A DNA stretch of 64,000 bases, from the NCBI RefSeq assembly GCF_002846415.1, contig NZ_PJMX01000001.1:1798001-1862000 (forward strand). The letters are read 5' to 3'. Within the stretch, counting starts at the first letter, position 1, and each line of letters opens with the position of its first letter. The stretch comes from Streptomyces sp. TLI_146. Its GTDB lineage: Bacteria; Actinomycetota; Actinomycetes; Streptomycetales; Streptomycetaceae. A program made the translations under genes and the position numbers. Shown here in pieces: positions 25,979 to 34,821 of this stretch. A model generated the notes under the pieces. That model was not told the origin of the DNA, ran no database searches, and was given only the letters and a program-made list of their open reading frames with translations.

Positions 25979-26662
25979 TTGACGTTCCTCACCATCGGTC
26001 ATCGCGGGGTCATGGGTGTAGAGCCGGAGAACACCCTGCGTTCCTTCGTCCGGGCCGAACGCTCGGGCATGGACGTCATCGAACTGGATCTGCACCTCAG
26101 CAAGGACGGCGCGCTCGTCGTGCTGCACGACGCCGAGGTGGACCGCACCACGGACGGGAAGGGCCCGGTGGCCGACAAGACGGTCGCCGAGCTGCGGGAG
26201 CTTGACGCCGGTCAGGGCGAGCGCATCCCGCTGTTCGAGGAGGTCCTGGACGCGGTCGCCTCACCGCTCCAGGCCGAGATCAAGGACATCAGGGCCGCCG
26301 ACGAGCTCGCGCGCGTCATCCACGCGCGCGATGTCGTCGGCCGGGTCACGGTCTCCTCGTTCCACGAGGAGGCGCTCGCGCGGATCTCCTCGCTGGTGCC
26401 GGGGGTACGCACGGTCCTCGTCGCGAGCCGCTGGGACAGCGGGATCGTGGACCGGGCCACGGCGGTGGGCGCGCACGCCCTCTCGCTCGACATCCGCCGT
26501 CTCACGCTGGAGGACGTCGAACGGGCCCACGCCCTGTCCGTGCAGGTCATCGGGTGGGTGGTGAACACCCAGGACCATCTGCGGCTGGTGCGCGCGCTGG
26601 GCCTGGACGGCGCGACGACGGACTACCCCGAGATCCGCCGCACCGGCCGTTTCACCGCGTGA
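25979..26662 (+). CDS. Glycerophosphodiester phosphodiesterase
   Basis: 227 aa from a TTG (TTG ACG TTC CTC...), the only start that gives the standard N-terminus IGHRGVMGVEPENTLRSF. The GDPD catalytic residues are seen in HRG...PENT, VIELDLHLSKDGALVVLHD (Glu-x-Asp metal ligands and the second His), and AEIKD. It hydrolyses glycerophosphodiesters to glycerol 3-phosphate and an alcohol. No signal peptide, so it acts in the cytosol. Confidence 0.92.
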   Translation: MTFLTIGHRGVMGVEPENTLRSFVRAERSGMDVIELDLHLSKDGALVVLHDAEVDRTTDGKGPVADKTVAELRELDAGQGERIPLFEEVLDAVASPLQAEIKDIRAADELARVIHARDVVGRVTVSSFHEEALARISSLVPGVRTVLVASRWDSGIVDRATAVGAHALSLDIRRLTLEDVERAHALSVQVIGWVVNTQDHLRLVRALGLDGATTDYPEIRRTGRFTA

Positions 26663-26693
26663 GCCGCCGCACGTTCCGCCGACCCGGTGCCTG

Positions 26694-27236
26694 CTAGACC
26701 AGTTCCTTCACCAGGAGCTCGAAGGCCAGGTCCTCGCGCTGCGGGATGCCGAAGCGCTCGTCGCCGTACGGGAAGGGCGTCAGCTCTCCCGTACGGCGGT
26801 AGCCGCGCCGCTCGTACCAGGCGATCAGCTCGTCCCGTACCGAGATCACCGTCATGTGCATCTCGGTCACGCCCCAGTCCTCGCGCGCGGTGCGCTCCGC
26901 CTCGGCGATGATCTCCTTGCCGAGGCCGCCGCCCTGGAGGCCGGGGCGGACCGCGAACATCCCGAAGTAGGCCGCGTCGCCGCGGTGTTCGAGCTGGCAG
27001 CAGGCGACGATGGCGCCGTCCCGCTCCACCGTGAGCAGCCGGCTGCCGGGCGTGGTGATCACCTTGCGCACCCCGTCCGGGTCGGTGCGCTGCCCTTCGA
27101 GGATGTCCGCCTCTGTGGTCCAGCCGGTCCTGCTGGAGTCCCCGCGGTACGCCGACTCGATGAGCGGCACCAGCTCCTCGACATCGGCCTCGGTGGCGTC
27201 CCGGTAGCTCAGCTCTCCGGCGCGGGTGGTGTCCAT
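26694..27236 (-). CDS. GNAT-family N-acetyltransferase
   Basis: 180 aa from the ATG at 27236. GNAT fold with FGMFAVRPGLQGGGLGKEIIAEAERTAR (acetyl-CoA-binding motif A, residues about 92-118) and YERRGYRRTGELTPFPYGDERFG (motif B). The acceptor is unknown. Converges with the phosphodiesterase gene and is divergent from the VOC gene. Confidence 0.88.
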   Translation of the reverse strand: MDTTRAGELSYRDATEADVEELVPLIESAYRGDSSRTGWTTEADILEGQRTDPDGVRKVITTPGSRLLTVERDGAIVACCQLEHRGDAAYFGMFAVRPGLQGGGLGKEIIAEAERTAREDWGVTEMHMTVISVRDELIAWYERRGYRRTGELTPFPYGDERFGIPQREDLAFELLVKELV

Positions 27237-27312
27237 GGCGAACGTTCTCCCAACTGCATCATGACGTGGCGGGCGCACCCCGAGCGTAACCCCGCCTCTA
27301 AGCTCCTCCGGC

Positions 27313-27699
27313 ATGGTGCATGTACTGAGCAGCAGGACTCTTCTGCGCCCCACCGACCCCGACCGCTCACGCGCCTTCTACGGCGGGCAGTTGGGGCTCG
27401 CGGTCCACCGCGAGTTCGGCACCGGGCCGGAGCGCGGCACGGTCTACTTCCTCGGCGGGGGCTTCCTGGAGGTGTCCGGCCGCGCCGAGGCGCCTCCCGC
27501 GCCCGGTCTGCGGCTGTGGCTCCAGGTGGCGGACGCGGCGCAGGCGTACGAGGAGCTGACCGGGCGCGGGGTGGAGATCACGCGGCCTCCGGTGCGCGAG
27601 CCGTGGGGGCTCATCGAGATGTGGCTCCAGGACCCGGACGGGGTGCCGATCGTCGTGGTGGAGGTGCCCGCCGACCATCCGCTGCGCTTTCGCGCGTGA
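27313..27699 (+). CDS. VOC-family (glyoxalase/bleomycin-resistance-like) protein
   Basis: 128 aa with two beta-alpha-beta-beta-beta halves: HVLSSRTLLRPTDPDRSRAFYGGQLGLAV and LRLWLQVADAAQAYEELTGRG...WGLIEMWLQDPDGVPIVVVEVP. Glu residues in the GGGFLEV and IVVVEV strands are candidate metal ligands. Members bind or modify small toxic molecules; no substrate can be assigned. Confidence 0.85.
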   Translation: MVHVLSSRTLLRPTDPDRSRAFYGGQLGLAVHREFGTGPERGTVYFLGGGFLEVSGRAEAPPAPGLRLWLQVADAAQAYEELTGRGVEITRPPVREPWGLIEMWLQDPDGVPIVVVEVPADHPLRFRA

Positions 27700-27857
27700 G
27701 ACGGGCCTCCGCCACGAAGACCACGAACAGCCCGGCGGTACGCGAGCTCCCCACGCGCCCCCTTGTGTGCCCTTGCGCCCGCGTGCGCCACCGCCCGCAC
27801 GGGAATCGACCCCTCGGCAGGGGCGACATGTCGAGATGTCGAGCGGGGAGGTGTGCC

Positions 27858-28427
27858 ATGCACGGAACCGCGCTGTCCGGCTGGCTGCTCGTGGCGGTGT
27901 GCGCGGCCACCGGCGCGTACTGCGTCATGCGGCTGCGCAGCGACTGCGCACGGGCGCGCAGTTCGGCCGGGGGCGAGGCGGTGATGGGCTTCGGGATGGC
28001 CGCTATGGCCGTCCCGGCCGCAATCGTGGCCATGCCGTCCTGGATCTTCGCCGTGTACGCGGGGGTCTTCGGCGCCGTGGCCCTGCGGGCGGGCTGGCTC
28101 GCGCGTGCGCACGGCAGCGGCGGCGGCCACCATCTGCACCATGTGATCGGCTCCCTCGCGATGGTCTACATGGCGCTGGCGATGAGCCCCCCGGGCGGTC
28201 ACGCCCACGGGGACCACACGGGACCGGCGAGCGGGATCCCGCTGATCACCGGCGCGCTGCTGGTCTACTACGTGGGCTATGTGCTCACGACGGGCGTACG
28301 GCTGCTGCCCGTGGCCGGACCGGCGGGCGACGGCGGTGCGCGCGGCTGGGGCGCGCGGCCCGAACTGACGCTGGCGTGCCGGTTGTCGATGGGGATCGCC
28401 ATGCTGGCGATGCTGCTCGCCCTCTGA
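27858..28427 (+). CDS. Multi-pass membrane protein (DUF5134 type)
   Basis: 189 aa from the ATG at 27858, preceded by GGGGAGG 7 nt upstream. Six hydrophobic segments spread along the protein, with His-rich connectors: HHLHHVIGS (around residue 93) and GGHAHGDHTG (around residue 114). That pattern is typical of the DUF5134 integral membrane proteins and may bind copper or another metal. It is followed by an M56 peptidase, a frequent partner of metal and wall-stress genes. Function unknown. Confidence 0.8.
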   Translation: MHGTALSGWLLVAVCAATGAYCVMRLRSDCARARSSAGGEAVMGFGMAAMAVPAAIVAMPSWIFAVYAGVFGAVALRAGWLARAHGSGGGHHLHHVIGSLAMVYMALAMSPPGGHAHGDHTGPASGIPLITGALLVYYVGYVLTTGVRLLPVAGPAGDGGARGWGARPELTLACRLSMGIAMLAMLLAL

Positions 28428-28576
28428 CGTCCGCGCGGGGTTCGCCCGGGGCCCGTCCGCGATTCTCCGGGCATCCGCTCCGAGACGCCCGCCGAGACCG
28501 TGATCAAAACGTGGCGTGCGTCACTTGCTGTGCAAGGTCGTACCTATGGCGACGGCCCCGCTCATAGGCTGAAGCC

Positions 28577-29512
28577 ATGATGGTCTCCCTCGCGCTGCTG
28601 GCGCTCGGCGTCGTGTCCGCCGTGGTGGCCCCGCGACTGTTCGCGCGCGCCCACTGGGCCGAGCGCGAGCCGGTGGTGGCGCTGTGGGTCTGGCAGTGCG
28701 TGGTGGCGGCGGTGCTGCTGTGCTTCGCCCTGGCGATGGTCTTCAGCGCGGCGGCGGCCTGGCAGACGGTACGGGGGCAGGTGTTCGCGACCGCTCCGCG
28801 CGCGGTGGTCGACGCCTACGCGCTGGGCCCGTACGGCCCGTGGTCGGCGGCGCTCGCGGTGCTGCTCTTCTGCGGCGGCGCCTGGACGGCCGCGATGCTC
28901 ACCCGGGAGGTCCGCGACGCGCGGGCGCGGCGCCGGGCCCGGCGTTCGGAGCTGCTGGTGCGCGCGCCGCTGCTGCCCGGCGAGGAGCCCGGCGGGGCGC
29001 CGCTGGTGGTCCTGGAGGCCCAGCGCCCGGACGCCTGGTGGCTGCCGGGCCCCAGCCCCCAACTGGTCATCACCACCGCGGCACTTCGACGCCTGAAGGG
29101 CCGTCAGCTCGATGCCGTGCTCGCCCATGAGCAGGGCCACGCGCGCGCCCGTCACCACTGGCTGCTGAACTGCTCGGCCGCGCTGGCCAACGGGTTCCCC
29201 AAGATCCCGGTGTTCGCGGCCTTCCGGGACGAGATGCACCGGCTGGTCGAACTGGCCGCGGACGACGTCGCCTCGCGGCGGTACGGACGGCTGACGATCG
29301 CGCTCGCGCTGGTCGAACTCAACGAGGACCGGGGCCTGTTCGGCCCCTGCCCGGCCCCGCACGGCGAGGTCCCGCAGCGGGTGAAGCGGCTGCTCGCCGC
29401 CTCGCCCCGGCTCCCCGCCGGCCACCGGCTCCGGCTGACGGCGGCGGCCGCCCTGGTCCCGGTGGTGCCCCTGCTCGTGGCCTTCGTCCCGGGCCTGCGC
29501 GCCCTGGGCTGA
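28577..29512 (+). CDS. M56-family (BlaR1-like) membrane metallopeptidase
   Basis: 311 aa. Two N-terminal membrane helices (residues 4-20, 36-60), a third near 95-115, then a cytosolic peptidase part with the zinc motif LAHEQGHARARHHWL (HExxH) at about residue 185, and a C-terminal hydrophobic segment. BlaR1-type relatives cleave a BlaI repressor after a signal; no BlaI gene is next to it here, so the target is unknown. Two consecutive ATG codons begin the gene. Confidence 0.87.
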   Translation: MMVSLALLALGVVSAVVAPRLFARAHWAEREPVVALWVWQCVVAAVLLCFALAMVFSAAAAWQTVRGQVFATAPRAVVDAYALGPYGPWSAALAVLLFCGGAWTAAMLTREVRDARARRRARRSELLVRAPLLPGEEPGGAPLVVLEAQRPDAWWLPGPSPQLVITTAALRRLKGRQLDAVLAHEQGHARARHHWLLNCSAALANGFPKIPVFAAFRDEMHRLVELAADDVASRRYGRLTIALALVELNEDRGLFGPCPAPHGEVPQRVKRLLAASPRLPAGHRLRLTAAAALVPVVPLLVAFVPGLRALG

Positions 29513-29560
29513 GCCCGCACCCGAGATCGGCCCGTCGGCACCTCAGCGAGGATCGAGCCC

Positions 29561-30253
29561 ATGCCCAGCCCACCCGCGCCGACCCGCGCCCGCGCCGCCA
29601 CCGGCGGTCCGGCTCGCGCGGGTGCGGCCCTGGCGGCCCTCTGCGGCCTCCTGCTGGCCCTTGTGGCGGCCGAGTGGGGGCCGCTGATGTCCCTCGACCG
29701 CACGGTCGCCGACAGGCTCCACAGGACGGCCGTGGCCGAGCCGGGGCTCACCCACGTCAACCGGGTGCTCACCGACTGGGTCTGGGACACCTGGACGATG
29801 CGCGCCCTGCTGGCCGTGGTGGCCGTCGCCCTCTTCGTACGCGGCGGACGGCGCCTCGCGCTGTGGGCGGCGGCGACGAGCGCGCTGGGCACCCTCGTCC
29901 AGCAGAGCCTGAAGGCGGCGCTCGGGCGGGAGCGGCCCAGCTGGCCGGATCCCGTCGATTCCGCGTCGTACGCGGCCTTCCCGTCGGGCCACGCGCTCAC
30001 CGTGACGGTGACATTCGGACTCCTGCTGTGGCTGGCCGTCGCCCGCGGCGCGCGCCAGGCGGTACGGCGGGCGGTGGCTGCGGCCGGTGCCGTCTCGGTG
30101 CTGGGGGTGGGCTTCACCCGGGTCTATCTCGGCGTCCACTGGCTCTCGGACGTGGTCGGCGGCTGGCTGATCGGCGCGGCCCTGGTGGCGCTGTCGGCGG
30201 CGGCGTACGGGAGATGCGGCGCGAACCGGCCGCGAACCGCCGACGGGGCTTGA
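29561..30253 (+). CDS. PAP2-family phosphatase
   Basis: 230 aa membrane enzyme of the type-2 phosphatidic-acid phosphatase superfamily. The three motifs are present in order: KAALGRERP (KxxxxxxRP), FPSGHAL (PSGH), and TRVYLGVHWLSDV (SR-like xxxxxHxxxD, with Thr in place of Ser). About five membrane helices. It probably dephosphorylates a lipid phosphate such as phosphatidate or undecaprenyl diphosphate at the outer membrane face. Confidence 0.9.
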   Translation: MPSPPAPTRARAATGGPARAGAALAALCGLLLALVAAEWGPLMSLDRTVADRLHRTAVAEPGLTHVNRVLTDWVWDTWTMRALLAVVAVALFVRGGRRLALWAAATSALGTLVQQSLKAALGRERPSWPDPVDSASYAAFPSGHALTVTVTFGLLLWLAVARGARQAVRRAVAAAGAVSVLGVGFTRVYLGVHWLSDVVGGWLIGAALVALSAAAYGRCGANRPRTADGA

Positions 30254-30286
30254 ACCGGCCGGGGCGCGGAGGGAAGGATCGCCGCC

Positions 30287-31096
30287 ATGGCGATCAAGGG
30301 TGTGCTGTTCGACTTCTCCGGGACGCTGTTCCGCGTCGAGTCCACGCGGGAGTGGCTCGGCGCCGTCCTCGACGAGCGGGGCATCACGCTCCCGGAGGAA
30401 CAACTCGCCCGGTACGTGGAGGAGTTGACCGAGGCGGGCGCGCTGCCCGGCGGCGCGGACCCATCGCACGTGCCGCCGCACCTGGCGGAGCTGTGGGCGA
30501 CCCGCGACCGCAGCGCCGAGCTCCACCGGGCCGCGTACACCGGGCTCGCGAAGCGGGTGACACTGCCGGATCCGCAGTTGTACACCGCGCTCTACGAACG
30601 GCACATGACACCTGCCGCCTGGCACCCCTATCCCGACGCGCGCGCGGTCCTGACCGGGCTGCGCGAGCGGGGCGCGCGCGTGGCGGTGGTGAGCAACATC
30701 GGCTGGGACCTGCGCCCGGTGCTGCGCGCCCACGGGCTGGACGGCCTGGTGGACGCGTATGTCCTGTCGTACGAGCACGGGGTGCAGAAGCCGGACGCGC
30801 GGCTGTTCCGGGCGGCCTGCGAGGCGATCGGGCGGGAGCCGGACGAGGTGCTGATGGTGGGCGACGACCGCCGGGCGGACGGCGGCGCCGCGGCACTCGG
30901 CTGCGCCGTCCACTTCGTGGACCATCTGCCGGTCGAGGAGCGGCCGACCGGGCTGCGCCCCGTCCTGGACGTCGTCGACCTGGACGAAGAGCAGGGCAAA
31001 GAAGGGCCGCCCTTTCTGGGTGATCCCCCGCGTCACCCAGAAAGGGCAGCAAATCCGCAGGCCAGAACCCCCGGGAGGGGTTCCCGCATACGGTGA
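30287..31096 (+). CDS. HAD-family hydrolase with Ser in motif I
   Basis: 269 aa as an open frame. HAD motifs: FDFSGTLF (nucleophile Asp then Ser instead of the usual second Asp), VVSNIG (motif II), KPDARLF (motif III Lys), and VGDDRRAD (motif IV). Replacement of the acid/base Asp is seen in some HAD subgroups and may slow or change phosphatase chemistry. The last 30 or so codons run through a perfect 15-bp hairpin (31009-31047) and read as low-complexity Pro/Arg sequence, so the natural end may have been lost or extended. Substrate unknown. Confidence 0.82.
   Translation: MAIKGVLFDFSGTLFRVESTREWLGAVLDERGITLPEEQLARYVEELTEAGALPGGADPSHVPPHLAELWATRDRSAELHRAAYTGLAKRVTLPDPQLYTALYERHMTPAAWHPYPDARAVLTGLRERGARVAVVSNIGWDLRPVLRAHGLDGLVDAYVLSYEHGVQKPDARLFRAACEAIGREPDEVLMVGDDRRADGGAAALGCAVHFVDHLPVEERPTGLRPVLDVVDLDEEQGKEGPPFLGDPPRHPERAANPQARTPGRGSRIR
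31009..31047 (+). terminator. Perfect 15-bp stem-loop inside the 3' end of the HAD gene
   Basis: GCCCTTTCTGGGTGA at 31009-31023 pairs with TCACCCAGAAAGGGC at 31033-31047 across a 9-nt loop. It has the strength of a terminator yet lies inside the open reading frame, 49 bp before its stop and 94 bp before the TetR gene. Confidence 0.7.
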
Positions 31097-31107
31097 CCTG
31101 AGTATAT

Positions 31108-31120
31108 TGGCTCAGAGCCA
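31108..31120. promoter_or_regulatory. Palindromic operator in front of the TetR gene
   Basis: TGGCTC-A-GAGCCA is a perfect 13-bp palindrome 21 bp before the TetR start, overlapping the probable promoter (TATATTGG just upstream). It probably mediates autoregulation. Confidence 0.55.
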
Positions 31121-31140
31121 GTCAACGCAGGAGTTACAGC

Positions 31141-31758
31141 ATGTCCCCGCGCAGCGCATCGGTCAATGAAGAGTTGCGCCGACGTTCCCGTGAACGGCTG
31201 CTCCAGGCGACGGTCGAGCTGGTGGCGGAGCACGGCTACGAGGCGACGACCCTCGGCGACATCGCCGACCGGGCCGGTTCGGCGCGCGGTCTGGTCTCGT
31301 ACTACTTCCCCGGCAAGCGCCAGCTGCTCCAGTCGGCCGTCCACCGGGTCATGCACCTGGCCCTGGAAGCGGGCCTGGAGCAGGAGCCGCGCACCGACGA
31401 CGGCCGGGAGCGGCTGGCCCGCGCCATCGACGCCATACTGGGGCTCACCAAGGTCCACCCCGTGCTGATGCGCGCCCACATGGCCGGGATCCTCCAGGCC
31501 GAGGGGTTCGTGCAGTGCCCCGAGCAGCAGCGGCTCTCCTGGCTGCTGAGGGACACCATGGAGCGGTACGGGTCGACGGACGTGGACGCCGACTACCCCA
31601 TGCTGCGCGCGCTCCTGATGGGCGCGGTCTTCGCGGCGCTGCTGCCCGGCGCACCCATGGAGGTGCCCCGGCTGCGGGCCGAGCTGTTCCAGCGGTTCGG
31701 GCTCGACTGGGAGCTCGGAAACCCGCCGCCGCAGGGGAAACCCCTCGCCGTCCCCTGA
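31141..31758 (+). CDS. TetR/AcrR-family transcriptional regulator
   Basis: 205 aa; ATG with AGGAG 7 nt upstream. HTH at residues about 30-60 (VAEHGYEATTLGDIADRAGSARGLVSYYFPGKRQLL) followed by an all-helical ligand domain. It lies 69 bp before the ferredoxin reductase gene on the same strand, a possible target; a palindrome precedes it. Ligand unknown. Confidence 0.9.
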   Translation: MSPRSASVNEELRRRSRERLLQATVELVAEHGYEATTLGDIADRAGSARGLVSYYFPGKRQLLQSAVHRVMHLALEAGLEQEPRTDDGRERLARAIDAILGLTKVHPVLMRAHMAGILQAEGFVQCPEQQRLSWLLRDTMERYGSTDVDADYPMLRALLMGAVFAALLPGAPMEVPRLRAELFQRFGLDWELGNPPPQGKPLAVP

Positions 31759-31827
31759 CGCCGCGCGCGCCCCGGTGCGATGCTGGAGTCCCTGGTGGGA
31801 TCCTCCTGCGGGAAGGGAGCACCCGTC

Positions 31828-33195
31828 GTGCTGCGCATCGCCGTCGTCGGTTCCGGGCCGAGCGGGGTCTACACCGCCCAGTCCCTGGTCACCCAGAGCG
31901 CGGTACCGGGGCTGCGGATCGACGTCCTGGACCGGCTGCCCTGCCCGTACGGCCTGGTGCGCTACGGGGTGGCGCCCGACCACGAGAAGATCAAGTCCCT
32001 CCAGAACAACCTGCGCACGGTCCTGGAGGACGAACGGATCAACTTCCTCGGCCACGTCGAGATCGGGCCCGGGGGCGTGTCGCCGGAGCGGCTGCTGCGG
32101 CTCTACCACGCGGTGGTGTACTGCGTGGGCGCGTCCGCCGACCGCCGGCTCGGCATTCCCGGCGAGGACCTGCCGGGCAGCTGCTCGGCCACCGACTTCG
32201 TCTCCTGGTACAGCGCCCATCCCGACGCGGGGACCGGCGGCTTCTCCCTCGAATGGCTCACCGCCCGCTCGGCCGTCGTCATCGGCGCGGGCAACGTGGC
32301 GGTCGACGTGGCCCGCGTCCTGTCGCGCGGCGCCGACGAGCTGCGCCCCACCGACGTGCCGCACGCGGCGCTGGGCGCGCTGGCGGCGAGCCGGGTGCGC
32401 GAGGTGCACATGGTGGCCAGGCGCGGCCCCTCGCAGGCGAAGTTCACCACCAAGGAGCTGCGCGAGCTGGGCTCGCTGCCGAGCGCCGAGGCCGTGGTGG
32501 ACGCCGCCGAACTGGCCCTGGATCCGGCCTGTTCGGACCCCTCCGCGCTGCCGGCCGCCGTCCGCCGCAACGTCGAGGTGCTGCGCGGCTGGGCGGCGCC
32601 GGACCGCGTGCCGCGCGGGGTGGAGCGCACGCTGCGGCTGCGGTTCTTCCTGCGTCCGGTGGAGATCCTGGAGCGGGACGGGCGGGTGGGCGGCGTCCGG
32701 TTCGAGCACACCGCCCCGGACGGGGCCGGGGGCGTGCGCGGCACCGGCACGTACGAGGAGATCGAGGCGCAGCTGGTGCTGCGGGCGGTCGGCTATCTGG
32801 GCGTGCCGCTCGCGGGCCTGCCGTTCGACCCGGCGACGGGGACCGTCCCGCACGCGGCCGGACGGGTCCTGCGCGACGGCGTGCCGTCGCCCGGCGAGTA
32901 CGTGGCGGGGTGGATCAAGCGCGGTCCGACGGGCGTCATCGGCACCAACCGCCCGTGCGCCAAGGAGACGGTGACCTCGCTCCTCCAGGACGCGGAAGCC
33001 CTCGCGCGGCGGCCGGTGGAGGGCGAACCGGTGGACGCCATGCGGGAGTCGGGCCTGCGTCCCGTCCGGTGGCGGGGCTGGCTGGACATCGAGGCGGCGG
33101 AGGCGGAGCTGGGGCGCTCGCTGGGCCGGGGCCCGGTGAAGATCGCCGACTGGGACGGGCTGCTGACGGCGGCGCTGGGCACGCGCGAGGGCTGA
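31828..33195 (+). CDS. Ferredoxin/NADP+ reductase of the FprA (adrenodoxin-reductase-like) type
   Basis: 455 aa from the GTG at 31828, with GGAAGGGAG upstream; an ATG at 31780 would add 16 unlikely residues. FAD motif IAVVGSGPSGVYTAQ, the CPYGLVRYGVAPDHEKIK signature of this family, NADP motif VIGAGNVAVDVARVL, and GWIKRGPTGVIGTNR near the C-terminus. It moves electrons from NADPH to ferredoxin, for example to supply cytochrome P450s. No ferredoxin or P450 gene is adjacent. Confidence 0.92.
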   Translation: MLRIAVVGSGPSGVYTAQSLVTQSAVPGLRIDVLDRLPCPYGLVRYGVAPDHEKIKSLQNNLRTVLEDERINFLGHVEIGPGGVSPERLLRLYHAVVYCVGASADRRLGIPGEDLPGSCSATDFVSWYSAHPDAGTGGFSLEWLTARSAVVIGAGNVAVDVARVLSRGADELRPTDVPHAALGALAASRVREVHMVARRGPSQAKFTTKELRELGSLPSAEAVVDAAELALDPACSDPSALPAAVRRNVEVLRGWAAPDRVPRGVERTLRLRFFLRPVEILERDGRVGGVRFEHTAPDGAGGVRGTGTYEEIEAQLVLRAVGYLGVPLAGLPFDPATGTVPHAAGRVLRDGVPSPGEYVAGWIKRGPTGVIGTNRPCAKETVTSLLQDAEALARRPVEGEPVDAMRESGLRPVRWRGWLDIEAAEAELGRSLGRGPVKIADWDGLLTAALGTREG

Positions 33196-33246
33196 GCGCG
33201 ACTCTCCTTGGCCCCGTCGCCCGCCCGGAGGGCACGAGGGCGACTC

Positions 33247-33594
33247 TCAGCCGCCGACCCGCGCCCCCTGGAGAGCCGCCGCCTCCAGGATCCGGTCAAG
33301 CAGCCCGGGGAAGAGCTCCTCCAGGTCCGTGCGGCGCAGGCCGTTCATCTTGGCGGTGCCCCGGTAGGTCTGCTGGATGACGCCGCTCTCGCGCAGCACG
33401 CGGAAGTGGTGCGTGGTCGTGGACTTGGTGACGGGCAGGTCGAAGTACGAGCAGGAGAGATCGCCGTCGGCGCTCGCCAGATCGCGCACGACCCGCAGCC
33501 GGATCGGGTCGGAGAGCGCGTGCAGCACGCCCTCCAGGCGGATCTCGTCGCGCGCCGGGTGGTCGAGTTCGCGCTTGCTCGTTGCTGTGGACAC
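33247..33594 (-). CDS. ArsR/SmtB-family transcriptional repressor
   Basis: 115 aa from a GTG immediately after GAGGAG (unusually tight spacing). Winged-helix ArsR domain: VLHALSDPIRLRVVRDLA, SYFDLPVTKSTTTHHFRVLRESGVI as the recognition helix, then QQTYRGTAKMNGLRR as the wing. No obvious Cys metal site, so it may sense a redox or organic signal. Divergent from the old-yellow-enzyme gene, its likely target. Confidence 0.9.
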   Translation of the reverse strand: MSTATSKRELDHPARDEIRLEGVLHALSDPIRLRVVRDLASADGDLSCSYFDLPVTKSTTTHHFRVLRESGVIQQTYRGTAKMNGLRRTDLEELFPGLLDRILEAAALQGARVGG

Positions 33595-33604
33595 CTCCTC
33601 ATTG

Positions 33605-33651
33605 TACGAGGACCATCGTAGTTTGACATCTCCCGTACTACGATGCGTATC
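33605..33651. promoter_or_regulatory. Promoter and operator between ArsR and ene-reductase genes
   Basis: CATCGTAG at 33614-33621 and CTACGATG at 33638-33645 form an 8-bp inverted repeat, with further TACGA/TCGTA elements at 33605 and 33650. A consensus -35 TTGACA lies at 33623-33628 between the arms, with a plausible -10 about 17 bp downstream on the + strand. Repressor binding would cover the promoter of the ene-reductase. Confidence 0.65.
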
Positions 33652-33711
33652 GTACGAAGCGGATCCGGCGCCGCCCCGTGGCGCCGCGGCCGTCCTGAAA
33701 CGGAGTCTGCC

Positions 33712-34803
33712 GTGTCTGCTGCGCGTGCCCTGTTCGAGCCCTGGACCCTGCGGTCGCTGACCATCCCGAACCGGATCTGGATGGCGCCGATGTGTCAGTA
33801 CAGCGCGGAAACGTTCGGGCCGAACGCGGGCGTGGCGAACGACTGGCACTTCGCCCACTACGCGGCCCGCGCGGCCGGCGGCACCGGCCTGGTCCTCGTC
33901 GAGGCGACCGCGGTGGCCCCCGAGGGCCGGATCTCCCCGGCCGACCTCGGCATCTGGAACGACACCCAGGTCGAGGCGTTCCGCCGGATCGTCCGCTTCC
34001 TGGAGGAGCGGGGCACGGTGCCCGGCATCCAGATAGCCCACGCCGGACGGAAGGCCTCGACCGACCGCCCCTGGCGCGGCGGCGCACCGATCGCCCCGGG
34101 CACGGAGGAGGGCTGGCAGCCGCTCGGGCCGAGCCCGGTGCCGTTCAGCGAGCGGCACACCGTACCGACGGAGCTGACAGCCGATCAGATCAAGGAGATC
34201 GTCGGGCAGTTCGCCGACGCGGCCCGGCGCGCGCGGGACGCCGGGTTCAAGGTCGTCGAGATCCATGGCGCCCACGGCTATCTGATCGGCGAGTTCCTCT
34301 CCCCGCACTCCAACAAGCGCACCGACGCGTACGGCGGCTCGTTCGAGAACCGCACCCGCCTCGCGCTCGAAGTCACCGACGCCGTACGGGCGGTGTGGCC
34401 CGAGGAGCTGCCGCTGTTCTTCCGGATCTCGGCCACCGACTGGCTGGACGAGGGCGGCTGGACGGCCGACGACACCGTGCGTTTCGCCGGGCTGCTCAAG
34501 GAGCACGGCGTGGACCTCCTCGACGTGTCGAGCGGCGGCAACGTCTCGGGCGTCCGCATCCCGACGGGACCCGGCTACCAGGCGCCCTTCGCGGCCCGGG
34601 TCAAGCAAGAGACCCCGCTGCCCGTCGCCGCGGTCGGTCTGATCACCGAGCCCGCCCAGGCCGAGAAGATCCTGGCCAACGGCGAGGCGGACGCCATCCT
34701 GCTCGGCCGGGAGCTGCTGCGCAACCCGTCCTGGGCCCTCCAGGCGGCCCGTGAGCTGGGCGGCGAGGTGCGGGTGCCGGACCAGTACGGCTGGGCGATC
34801 TGA
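33712..34803 (+). CDS. NADH:flavin oxidoreductase / old yellow enzyme (YqjM-like ene-reductase)
   Basis: 363 aa from a GTG with GGAG 7 nt upstream. FMN TIM barrel of the OYE family: IPNRIWMAPMCQYSA (with the Cys typical for the YqjM subclass), QIAHAGRKAS, EIHGAHGYLIGEFLSPHSNKRTDAYGGSFENR (His-x-x-His substrate-binding pair and the class signature), and LLGRELLRNPSW. It reduces activated C=C bonds of electrophiles and is a typical stress-induced gene; here control is by the divergent ArsR-like repressor. Confidence 0.94.
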   Translation: MSAARALFEPWTLRSLTIPNRIWMAPMCQYSAETFGPNAGVANDWHFAHYAARAAGGTGLVLVEATAVAPEGRISPADLGIWNDTQVEAFRRIVRFLEERGTVPGIQIAHAGRKASTDRPWRGGAPIAPGTEEGWQPLGPSPVPFSERHTVPTELTADQIKEIVGQFADAARRARDAGFKVVEIHGAHGYLIGEFLSPHSNKRTDAYGGSFENRTRLALEVTDAVRAVWPEELPLFFRISATDWLDEGGWTADDTVRFAGLLKEHGVDLLDVSSGGNVSGVRIPTGPGYQAPFAARVKQETPLPVAAVGLITEPAQAEKILANGEADAILLGRELLRNPSWALQAARELGGEVRVPDQYGWAI

Positions 34804-34821
34804 GCCCGGCTCCGGCCGCTC

